NCBI GenBank assembly: GCA_030272585.1
Contig: BSYQ01000010.1
Location: 2,170,001 to 2,234,000 of the forward strand
Direction of reading: 5' to 3'
Length of the DNA: 64,000 bases
Source: Bryopsis sp. KO-2023
Lineage: Eukaryota > Chlorophyta > Ulvophyceae > Bryopsidales > Bryopsidaceae
The position numbers were made by a program, and so were the translations under genes. Of the stretch, positions 21,551 to 29,876 are shown in pieces (the stretch's first letter is position 1; every line of letters starts with the position of its first letter). The notes under the pieces were generated by a model, which was given only the letters and a program-made list of their open reading frames with translations, had not been told where the DNA came from and did no database searches.

Positions 21551-21970
21551 GTCATGGGCTGCACAGGACAGACCCCTGTCCTGTGCACCGCACAGGACAG
21601 GGTTCTGTGCAGGTTCTGTGCACCCTGTGCTGTCCTGTCCTGTGCAGCGGAATTGCACAGGCCAGAACAGCACAGACTGTCTGTGCTGTGCACAGGGTCA
21701 GACCTGTGCTGCACAGGTGAGCAGACCTGCACAGCACAGCACAGATCTGCACAGAATCTGCACAGAACTGCACAGAATCTGCACAGATTTGGCACAGAAT
21801 CTGCACAGAACTGCACAGAAACTGCACAGATGTTGCACAGACCCTGTCTGTGCTGTGCTGTACAGGTCTGTGCACCTGTGCAGCACAGGTCTGACCCTGT
21901 GCACAGCACAGACAGTCTGTTCTGTCCTGTCCTGTGCACAGGGGTCTCAGCCCATGTCTGATGACTGCCA
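21541..21970. mobile_element. Foldback element copy 2 with 10-bp TSD
   Basis: Element 21551-21960 (410 bp), flanked by direct repeats ATGACTGCCA (21541-21550 and 21961-21970). It has the same ends (GTCATGGGCTG and CAGCCCATG) and the same CACAG/CTGTG internal structure as the copy at 15271-15659. Cys/Gln-rich ORFs on both strands are products of the repeat. It lies 28 bp upstream of the 5' LTR of the intact retrotransposon. Confidence 0.85.
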
Positions 21971-21998
21971 CCAGGAACCCCCCTTCTCCACCTACTGC

Positions 21999-22272
21999 TG
22001 TGGTGAAAAAGGAGAGTCGATAGTTAGATGAGAAGGGGAATTGGGACGAAATGAGACGCGTGGGTGTTTGCGGCTGAATGGCCGAGTTGTGATGACGGGA
22101 GGAACTTGTGGTTGTGGTGTGTGGAACGTTTGTGGTCGGAAAGTGAAAGGGGCGATACTTATGGGGGCTGTTGTTGTTGTAAGAGATGCCTTATTTGTTT
22201 TGAGTTTACGGAGTAACTTCGTCTGCGAACGTTTGGTTCTATTATCGTGTACAGTTCAAACTTTACACAACA
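21999..22272 (+). repeat. 5' LTR
   Basis: 274 bp, TG...CA ends, same sequence as 27728-28001. A 77-codon open frame runs through both LTRs and is incidental. Confidence 0.95.
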
Positions 22273-24800
22273 TGGTTTCGGAGCGCAACCCCCTGGGGTT
22301 TTTACTCGTGCTATATGGACTTCTCTGGCTTACCATGACAAGTCCTTTTGCACCACACGTTTTGGTCGAAAGGTCGACCCTATTACGTCGCAAGGAGCGG
22401 CGAAAAATATGGAGCGCGTCCCTTGCTCCTCGTCCGGTAACACTTGTCGAGTTTTTGCGTTGGGTTTCGAGGGCGTTGCTGTTAACTCTTCTTCAGATAG
22501 GAGGGGTTGAACAGCATCCTGGACCTTCGTCTGGGGAACGACGCTACTCAGCCTGGACGCAAGAACTGGACCAATGGCTGTGGGCGGTGGTGACTGCGGC
22601 CAACACATCGTTTGGCTCGCGAATTAAAGCATTGCTCAAATACTTTGATCTGAATACCTCGGGCGGCCAAGTTATCGCCAGAATTACCGCAGAAATGGCG
22701 GAAAAGGATGCTACTGAGTTGGTGAACGAGTTTTACGGAGGAGTGGTTCCCGCAGGAGGATTCACGACGACACATCGGTGGGACTGTTTACGAAAACGCT
22801 TGGGGGAAACTCTGCCACATCCGACGACACTGGATGTTGAGAGGTTGCTCACTAATATGAAGAAGGGACCTCACGAATCTTTACGAGGTTTTGTCAAACG
22901 ATTCGTTTTGAGAGCACAATCGTATCCTGCCTCTCAGTTGGATGTGCAACGTGCAGCACACATTTTGTACAGAAAATTGCCCCTGTCCCTTCAACAAGGT
23001 TTGGCGGTCACTCCCTTGACTAATTGTTCTCTCGACAAGTTGGAAGAAACGGTCGTTACTTACGTCAATTGGAACACAGTGTCGACTTCTCCAGGAAAAC
23101 TCCCAGCGCCTGATTATATGGATTTGGATCAGTTACAGTTGGGGGCGCATGGTTTGATGGAAGAGGAAGGATCAGGCATGGATCAGCGAACGGAGGGCTT
23201 AAAGTACCAGCGAGGGAAAACGCGACCTCCAGTTGTGGAAGGCGATAAAATCCACTTTGATCGCATTGACGGTCCTATGTCTTTGGTGGCGGCGTGGAAG
23301 GCGTTGGTAACGACAGGTCGATATTATCGACAGCTTTCTCAGGAACATCTACAGCGCTTGGGAAGTAAAGACATGCATCGTCATATGCAAGACATGGGAA
23401 TTCAGCAATTACGTTTTCGCGATCATGCTGAGGTACTTGGTGATTACTCTGACGAACGATCTGGCCAAGGATCTGATGATGCAGACCGGGTGGGGCGTGT
23501 GACTGAGTTAAACGACGATGAAGCTGATGCATTGTTTCCTATGACGACTGTACCATGTTCCCAACCTCCACAGTCGTCGATCGTGATCCAGGCGGAGACT
23601 CCTTCTATCACGGAATATCATGATGCACGGGAAGACTTCTCGCAAAACAATTGTTCGGTTGCAGTGTCTTGCGAGAACGAGGGTGAAGTGGTGGACAGTG
23701 GGCCTACGTTAACGAATGCACGCTTTTTGGGACTGCAGCTTCGGGATGTGGATCTTTCTACATTGACGATTCCGGATCGTGTGCTACAGCAGCCGTCGCC
23801 TCCTTCCTCTCCTTCAAATCGACCTGTTGTTCGAACTGTCGAGGTTCCTCCTGCATCCCCGTTTTTGTGGACTGCGCCCATCGCTGGTGGATCAGAAGCA
23901 AGGACACATTCGCCTGTGAATTTGAATGATGGGGCGCCCTCGCGTCAGGTGGCTTTCGCTGATTTGGATATTGCGTCGTCTTCTTCTCGCGATGTATCCA
24001 TGTTGGACGCTCCAGTGGTGGAAACGATTTTGGGATCGTCGACGACGACCTCTGATGCAGGCGAACAGGTGGAATTACTCAGCTATCGACTTTCAGATCC
24101 TGTGCCTCCCTTGAAGTGCAACCATGTCCAAGGCAAACCAAAAAAATCACTTCATGTCCCTCTTTGGGCACATGACACACGGCTGTCCGCCTTAGTGGAT
24201 ACAGGCGCGACTCACAGCTTTGTGCAGCTGGCTCTCGTCAAATCATTGCATCAGGAGGGCAGCATGCGCCCCTGTGATCGGAGTGTGATGTTTGGTAACG
24301 GCGAATCCGCTCCTATTCTTGGGCAATTGGAGATGGAGGTTCGAGTCTCGCCTACGGCGAACGAAACATTTGCTTTGTCATTATATGTGCTTTCCGGAAA
24401 AGGGCCGTCATTAATTTTGGGCTTCCCATTCCTAGAACAACATGGATTTTTGGTGGACTGCTCCCGCCGGTTGTTATCACGCGCCCATTCTCCTGTCGTC
24501 CACTGCGATAGGGTGTCCTCCACCTCTCCTCCTGTGCGCCTCCTCTCCACTCTCTCACCTCTCTCGATTCCTGCCGGCTCCACCCTTGCTGTTCCTACTG
24601 ACGCCTCCCTCACCAATGCTGACCTGTGCCATGTTCAAATCCACCCCCAGCTGGCCCAGAATTACCACCTCCACGTGCTTTCCTCGGGCGTCGATCGAGC
24701 TGGCACCTTCAAGGTGGTGCTCCACAACCTGTCCTCCTCCTCCTGTTCCCTCCCCACTGACCTGCCCTTCTGTCAGTTGTGGCTTCGGTCAAAAAACTGA
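22272..24800 (+). CDS. Retrotransposon gag-protease polyprotein, 842 aa
   Basis: The start ATG straddles the LTR/PBS junction (22272-22274). An N-terminal hydrophobic stretch ends in TLLQIGGVEQHPGP (Pro about residue 85), a degenerate 2A-type motif. A capsid-like region follows (RRYSAWTQELDQWLWAVVTA; LRGFVKRFVLRAQSYPASQL). The aspartic protease has active-site LVDTGATHSF (Asp about 643) and flap/core SLILGFPFL (about 715). After it, residues of about 770-840 (PTDASL ... VDRAGTFKVVLHN ... LPFCQLWL) resemble the C-terminal strands of trimeric dUTPases. The frame ends TCA AAA AAC TGA. No CCHC knuckle was seen. Confidence 0.85.
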   Translation: MVSERNPLGFLLVLYGLLWLTMTSPFAPHVLVERSTLLRRKERRKIWSASLAPRPVTLVEFLRWVSRALLLTLLQIGGVEQHPGPSSGERRYSAWTQELDQWLWAVVTAANTSFGSRIKALLKYFDLNTSGGQVIARITAEMAEKDATELVNEFYGGVVPAGGFTTTHRWDCLRKRLGETLPHPTTLDVERLLTNMKKGPHESLRGFVKRFVLRAQSYPASQLDVQRAAHILYRKLPLSLQQGLAVTPLTNCSLDKLEETVVTYVNWNTVSTSPGKLPAPDYMDLDQLQLGAHGLMEEEGSGMDQRTEGLKYQRGKTRPPVVEGDKIHFDRIDGPMSLVAAWKALVTTGRYYRQLSQEHLQRLGSKDMHRHMQDMGIQQLRFRDHAEVLGDYSDERSGQGSDDADRVGRVTELNDDEADALFPMTTVPCSQPPQSSIVIQAETPSITEYHDAREDFSQNNCSVAVSCENEGEVVDSGPTLTNARFLGLQLRDVDLSTLTIPDRVLQQPSPPSSPSNRPVVRTVEVPPASPFLWTAPIAGGSEARTHSPVNLNDGAPSRQVAFADLDIASSSSRDVSMLDAPVVETILGSSTTTSDAGEQVELLSYRLSDPVPPLKCNHVQGKPKKSLHVPLWAHDTRLSALVDTGATHSFVQLALVKSLHQEGSMRPCDRSVMFGNGESAPILGQLEMEVRVSPTANETFALSLYVLSGKGPSLILGFPFLEQHGFLVDCSRRLLSRAHSPVVHCDRVSSTSPPVRLLSTLSPLSIPAGSTLAVPTDASLTNADLCHVQIHPQLAQNYHLHVLSSGVDRAGTFKVVLHNLSSSSCSLPTDLPFCQLWLRSKN
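22273..22284 (+). other. Primer binding site TGGTTTCGGAGC
   Basis: Begins immediately after the 5' LTR, as expected for tRNA-primed minus-strand synthesis. The complement would be a tRNA 3' end GCTCCGAAACCA. It overlaps the first codons of gag. Confidence 0.8.
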
Positions 24801-27705
24801 ACCCTGTCCCGGTGGCCCCCCCGGCCACCGGGACCCCCCCCCTCCCCTTCCCCCTCCCCTTCCCCTTCCCCCTTCCCCTCCCCCCTCCCCCCCTCTCACC
24901 TACACTGAGACCCCTCCCTTTTCCCCCTTTTACCATCACCTCCGTCTCCACTTCCCCTTCGGGCGCAGTTGGGTCCTCCCTCCTCATTCCAGCCGTAGCC
25001 TCACCCTCCCCCTCCGCCTTCCTCCTGGTTCCCTCTCCGACCTCGTCGACTCCCTCCCCCTCTGTGGCGTCCATTTTCGTGTCAAGTCCGATGGCCGCCG
25101 CATCTGGGGCACTCTGACCAACACCACCTCCCGCCCCCTCCACCTCACTCCCCGGATGACCCTCTGCTCCGCCCGTTCCTCCCTGTCCACCTTCGTCGTC
25201 CCCGACTCCCCCTCCTCGTTCCCGATTCCCTCTCGTCCCTCCACCTGTCCTTTCCGCCTCCCCCCGGAGTTGGCAGGGAAGATTTCCTCTCTCCCAGCAG
25301 CCCCAGCACCTACCACCTGTCCTACTCGTGCCTCTCTCGTGCCTCCCCTTCCAGAGCCAGCTCCAGAACCGAGATTTACTCCAGACCCTGAGGTGGCGGA
25401 CTTGATTCGCGAATTCCCCGAGGTGTTTTCCAATACCTTGGGCTGCTGCAAGTCTCACACTGTGGGACCGCTGCCCTTCGAGTTTTTACCCCCTCCTCAA
25501 GAACATGCCAAGTCTTTGCTCAGTGGCCCAGCGGAAGAGGAAAAACTATGGTCCCAAATTCAGGAGTGGGAAAGCCAGGGTATCGTTCGAGAGGTACAGG
25601 AGGAACCATTCTTGATTCCGATTTTTGGTATACCGAAAAAAGATAATACTCTGACTCGGTGGGTTTCCGATTTTCGAAGGCTGAATGCATGTATCGGGAA
25701 AAGGCCTTGTCAGTTGCCGACTGTTGAACATTCAATTGCTAGAGTTAAGCCGTTTTCGATTGGCAGTTCCCTTGATCTCAAGGATGCTTATTTTCAAGTA
25801 AAGATGCATGCTGAAGCATCTCGTTTTATGGGTTTGCAGTGTAAAAATCGTTGGTTTGTGTGGAATAGACTGCCGCAAGGGTATTCTAATGCCAGTTTTG
25901 AGTTTACCCGAGCGATTAGAACCGCTATAGTGCGAGCTCAAAAAAGAATGAATTCTCAGGTGCTATCTTATTTGGATGATGTTATTTTGCTGTCGGAAAA
26001 TAAAGTGCAACACAAGAGGGATTTACGAATTTTGCTGGAAGAATTACGCAGGGATGGTTGGACGGTCGGATACAAAAAGTGTGCTTTCTTTCGGACTGAA
26101 TTCGAGTTTTTGGGGATAAAACTATCGACGCGAGGGATGACGCCTGGTGCCAAGCTTTGGAATAAATTGGAGGAGTTAAAGAAACCGGTCACCAAAACTG
26201 AGTGGCGTTCAGTGAGAGGATGGTTCAATCAGCTAGCACGATTTGTTTATCAAGGACAGAAAGCGCTGGAGAGGTTGCAGCGAGCTGAGTTATTGTCGAG
26301 TGAGGTGATTTGGAAAGAGTTTTTGACCTTTTTACGAGCACACACAGTGCGTTGCAGTTATGTCAGTAAGGATTCTCAGTCTTTCGTTGTGTCAGTAGAC
26401 GCTTCGAAGTTTGGGTGGGGATCAGTTTTGTTACACGAACAAAAAATAATAAAATGTGCCAGTGGGTCCTGGAATAAATCATTTAGACATAAAATGTCTA
26501 ATGAACTGGAATTAGAAGCTCTGTTGCGGGCATTGGAGGTGTTCAGGCCTTGGATTTTTAGTCGGCCAGTGATCGTTATGACTGATAATTCCTCAGTTCA
26601 AAGTTTTATGAATCCGGCAAATACCAGTGATTTTATTAAAAGGCGACTGGATAAAATATTAGCAGTGGCTCCGGATGTCAGATTTATTCCAGGGGCAGCT
26701 AATGTGGTGCCCGACCTGTTATCGCGGTTCGAAGAGGGAAAAAAGGTACACGCAGCAACAGTTAAACCGACAGAAAAGGATTGGCAAGAAGTGCACCAAG
26801 GGCACGTAGGCGTCTACCAATCGTGGGCTCGCGAGCAAAGGTTAAAAAAGGGTTTTTCGCACGAAGAAATAAAACGGAGGGTGTCGGCGTGTGAGGTGTG
26901 TCAGCGTTTTCAGAAACGAACACCATGCGCGGAGTTTGGTTACATACAACAGTCGACAGCGCCGAATGCTGTGGTTGCTCTTGATTTTGTGGGTCCAGTA
27001 CAAAAGTCTGCTGCTGGTAATAAATTCTTTTTAGTTTTGGTTGATACTCTTACACGACAAACACTAGTTCGTGCGTGTAAGCTTAATTCGGCAGCGGCAG
27101 CTGTAGCAGCGTTAAAAGAGTGGGAAGTCAAGTTTGGGAAAATAAAAAACGTGTTGACCGATAATGCCAGTTGTTTCTGGTCCTGGGCATATACTGGATA
27201 TTGTATTTCGCGCGACATCGAAAGGATTTATGTGCCACCATACTCGCACAAATCCAACGGTTTCGTGGAGCGTGCTAATCAGAATGTGATTAGTCGCATT
27301 CGTCGGTTGATGTTGGCAGCGAAAACACAGGATTGGGAAAGTGTGTTAGGACAGGCACAACAAGCTTTAGATACTATGGTGAACAGAGTAACGCAGTTTA
27401 CTCCGACAGAACTCAGGCAAGCAGGGCCATCTATGTGGAAGGTCGCAGTTCGACGTATGATGGCTCACAGACAAAAGGTGAATGCGAAATATCGCAAGGG
27501 CTTGCGAGAACGAGAATGGAAGAACGGACAGAGAGTTTACGTGTACGATTTCAAAAGGGAAACTCGTAAACAGCATAAATTCGATCCTTATTGGATTGGA
27601 CCAGGACTTATTGTGGGGAGGGAATCTAGAACTATTTTGAAGGTGTCAATGCCACATCAAGTGATTAGAGTTCACTCTGATTTTGTTTTTCCTGTGAACG
27701 GTTAG
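24798..27705 (+). CDS. Retrotransposon pol: RT, RNase H, integrase
   Basis: Pol lies in the +1 frame relative to gag and is open from 24442, overlapping gag by about 360 bp. After a Pro-rich and Ser/Thr-rich linker (to about 25380) comes RT: SLDLKDAYFQV, RLPQGYSNASFEF and SYLDDVIL (25966-25989). RNase H follows with SVDASKFGWGS near 26395, ELEALLRAL and VMTDNSSVQ. The integrase has an HHCC finger (HQGHVGVYQ; CEVCQRF near 26890), then the DDE residues in ALDFVGP (about 26980), LTDNAS (about 27158) and SNGFVERANQ (about 27275), and a C-terminal basic/SH3-like part ending VHSDFVFPVNG, TAG. All catalytic residues are present. Confidence 0.9.
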
Positions 27706-27727
27706 AGAAAGAAAGCGCAGGGAAGCG
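27704..27727 (+). other. Polypurine tract
   Basis: Purine-rich run AGAGAAAGAAAGCGCAGGG directly upstream of the 3' LTR, the expected plus-strand primer site. Confidence 0.75.
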
Positions 27728-28001
27728 TGTGGTGAAAAAGGAGAGTCGATAGTTAGATGAGAAGGGGAATTGGGACGAAATGAGACGCGTGGGTGTTTGC
27801 GGCTGAATGGCCGAGTTGTGATGACGGGAGGAACTTGTGGTTGTGGTGTGTGGAACGTTTGTGGTCGGAAAGTGAAAGGGGCGATACTTATGGGGGCTGT
27901 TGTTGTTGTAAGAGATGCCTTATTTGTTTTGAGTTTACGGAGTAACTTCGTCTGCGAACGTTTGGTTCTATTATCGTGTACAGTTCAAACTTTACACAAC
28001 A
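27728..28001 (+). repeat. 3' LTR
   Basis: 274 bp, same as 21999-22272. Followed by target duplication CTGC at 28002-28005. Confidence 0.95.
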
Positions 28002-28374
28002 CTGCCAACTACCAGGGCATGATGAGGTGCAAATTTCGCGTAATAGCTATAAAAAGTTGCGTAATGAGCCCTTCCCCTAAGTGCTTCTTGAATATTTTTT
28101 GCAAAGGAGAGCTTACATACACATTCTTACACGTTATAAGGTGAAATGGGCGCTCCAGGGAAGGATTCTGAAATGTCAATCCTCCTAAATTGCATTCTTA
28201 AATAATCTTAACATGAATATCTTTATATGAAATGTGATTAGAATCCGAAAACATTGTATCAATCTCAAAGAGTGTGTTTTGGGAACACAGAAAAAGAAAA
28301 AGTGATCAAAAGTTTTGACACGATTCACTTTAAACGGAATAAAAATGAAATAATGCGAAAAATGGGACAATTTT

Positions 28375-28530
28375 TTTACGCTTGGGGGTTTGCAGTTAGC
28401 GTAATTACGCGTAAAGTTTACGCAGGAAACGTAACCTCGTAAGGTTACGCTACCCCCCCGCGTAATTTCGCGTAATTACGCGTAAAATTACGCGTAAATT
28501 CTGGCGTAAGACGTAATGTCCCATCCCTAA
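28375..28530. repeat. ACGCGTAA subterminal-type repeat cluster
   Basis: Clustered TTACGCGTAA, CGTAATTACG and CGTAAGG words, then GTAATGTCCCATCCCTA, whose complement TAGGGATGGGACATTAC resembles a hAT-type terminal repeat. Related words occur near 28028-28060 after CAGGGCATGATG. It may be a second hAT-type MITE (about 28010-28530), but I could not find a matching 8-bp target duplication. Confidence 0.35.
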
Positions 28531-28689
28531 TTGTAATTGAATTGTTACCTGTTGTTACTTTTTCCCTTTTCGTTATTGAATTTTTACCTGTTGTAGTCGG
28601 TTCATGTCCCAGCCCACACTTCGTGGCAAGAACAAACAAACAAACACCACCCAATCTCATAAGTATCCAAAAAATAATCAGTCATCATA

Positions 28690-29418
28690 CTAGTACTGCA
28701 CGTTTACAACAGCTGTCGAAATATTCGGCAACGCAGGCAGCCCATACGGTGAACCCTCAAGAAGCCGGTCAAGGGGAACGAACTCCTTGTGGTAGACCAA
28801 CACAACCTCCTGGGCACCCACCACTTTCCGGAGAACTGACAACCCTGCAAATTCTTCGAGCAAATAGCGACAAGCTATCGCCACCGCCTCCTCAGTCGCT
28901 TTCCCGTCCCTTTTCAGCAAGCCTCGAGAAGCTTCCTGTACGTCACGCCGGAAGGCGTCGTTCGTTTCGTAAGCAGTCTCGATTCTCTTTAATGCTGCAA
29001 CGTAGGAGGGATTCGTTGCTCCTCCTGTCAGGTCGTCCCATTCGCAGTCCTGGTAGCGCACATCGCCAGCGGCTGCCTCGCGAGCAAACCGAAATAGTTT
29101 CCTCCATATCTCCCGCGCACTGCGAATGGCGCGGTCTTTCGTGTAGCCAAGGGCTAAGTACGTCCAAATCGACGGGGCCTGTGGAACCAATGGGCGCACG
29201 GTCCACCCCTCGGAGAGCGTCGAAAGTATATACTGGAGCCTTCTGGTTATGTTCTTCCTGTTGTAGTGCCCGTTCCTGGGCGACATTCCGAAAAGGACCA
29301 CACCGGACTTGGCTGGACGCATAAACAAAAAGGCTTCTCGAGGTTCTGTTCCCGTCGCCTTTGTTTCGAGAGGCGCTCCTTCCGTTACGACGGCTGCGTC
29401 TGGATTTTGTGCTTCCAT
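28690..29418 (-). CDS. Cyclodipeptide synthase-like protein, NYH type, 242 aa
   Basis: CDPSs take two aminoacyl-tRNAs and make a cyclic dipeptide (diketopiperazine) through an aminoacyl-enzyme on a Ser. Visible here: nucleophile motif VVLFGMSPRNGHY (Ser46, Asn49), TYLALGY (86-92), RYLLEE (Tyr185, Glu189) and VYHKEF (Tyr209, His210). AlbC uses S37, Y178, E182 and Y202. The spacings here are 139, 4 and 20, against 141, 4 and 20. Asn49, Tyr209 and His210 place it in the NYH subfamily. Length matches the family (about 220-250 aa). The paralogue at 20047-20755 starts at the equivalent Met. CTCTGCAG just upstream looks like an acceptor, so a 5' exon may exist; an open N-terminal extension of 67 codons also runs to 29619. 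Stop is TAG at 28690-28692. Substrates cannot be told from sequence. It probably came from bacteria by transfer (inference). Confidence 0.8.
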   Translation of the reverse strand: MEAQNPDAAVVTEGAPLETKATGTEPREAFLFMRPAKSGVVLFGMSPRNGHYNRKNITRRLQYILSTLSEGWTVRPLVPQAPSIWTYLALGYTKDRAIRSAREIWRKLFRFAREAAAGDVRYQDCEWDDLTGGATNPSYVAALKRIETAYETNDAFRRDVQEASRGLLKRDGKATEEAVAIACRYLLEEFAGLSVLRKVVGAQEVVLVYHKEFVPLDRLLEGSPYGLPALPNISTAVVNVQY

Positions 29419-29876
29419 TGTAACGGCTGCAGAGTGGGTCAAAACGGCGCTGGCACTCTGGATTGTAACGGAGCCGAAAAAGAAATGGGCAAGAAACATC
29501 ATCTTTTCGTGCTTCCATCTTTTTTCCATGTTCTTTTCCATATCTCCATTTCGGATTGGCTTCAAAATGATCACAGCTAAAAAAACAGATCGCCATAAAA
29601 AGGAGTACAGGTCGGCCAAGCAGTTTCCTCCTCACAGATGCAATCCACCCAATTGTGATTCACTGGCAACCACGTGCGCAAACAAAGGGGTGTATTCAAC
29701 ACCAGCTCACACGTTCTCAACTGAGTGACCTGTCTCGATGTCAGACATGGACGACGTCGAAGTGGCGAGGTCGGAGTGATGGGCATAAACCGTCTCGCCG
29801 ACGGCCCAATTTTGCCCAACTTAGGCAGCGGACGACCACCTGTTTCTATTTACGTTCCGGTTCAGCAAATTAGTCG
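29419..29876. promoter_or_regulatory. Shared intergenic region between CDPS and P450
   Basis: 458 bp between the divergent start codons, so the two genes probably share a promoter region. The CDPS 5' UTR intron and a possible leader exon would also lie here. I see no clear TATA box. Confidence 0.45.

Larger units (their letters stand above)
21995..28005 (+). mobile_element. Intact LTR retrotransposon, 6,003 bp, Ty3-type domain order
   Basis: Element 21999-28001 with two 274-bp LTRs that I read as identical, starting TGTGGTG and ending CAACA. Flanking target duplication is CTGC (4 bp), or ACTGC if the LTR end is drawn one base shorter. A PBS directly follows the 5' LTR and a purine-rich tract precedes the 3' LTR. 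Gag-protease and RT-RNase H-integrase lie in two overlapping frames. The protease-RT-RNase H-integrase order fits Ty3/Metaviridae. Identical LTRs imply a recent insertion. It landed between the two cyclodipeptide synthase-like copies. Confidence 0.95.

Noticed and set aside
24779..25117. Separate Pro-rich gene in the third frame
   Set aside because: Low-complexity reading of the C-rich gag-pol linker.
22041..28144. Two identical 77-residue ORF starts at 22041 and 27770
   Set aside because: They lie in the two LTRs and are the same non-coding repeat; real gag starts at 22272.
28690..29418. CDPS as bacterial contamination
   Set aside because: It has a diverged paralogue in the same contig, lies between intron-bearing genes and flanks a eukaryotic LTR element.
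29577..29635. CDPS starting at 29619 with a hydrophobic N-terminal extension
   Set aside because: The paralogue aligns only from around the Met at 29418, and an acceptor-like site lies just upstream of it, so the extension is probably intron or UTR.
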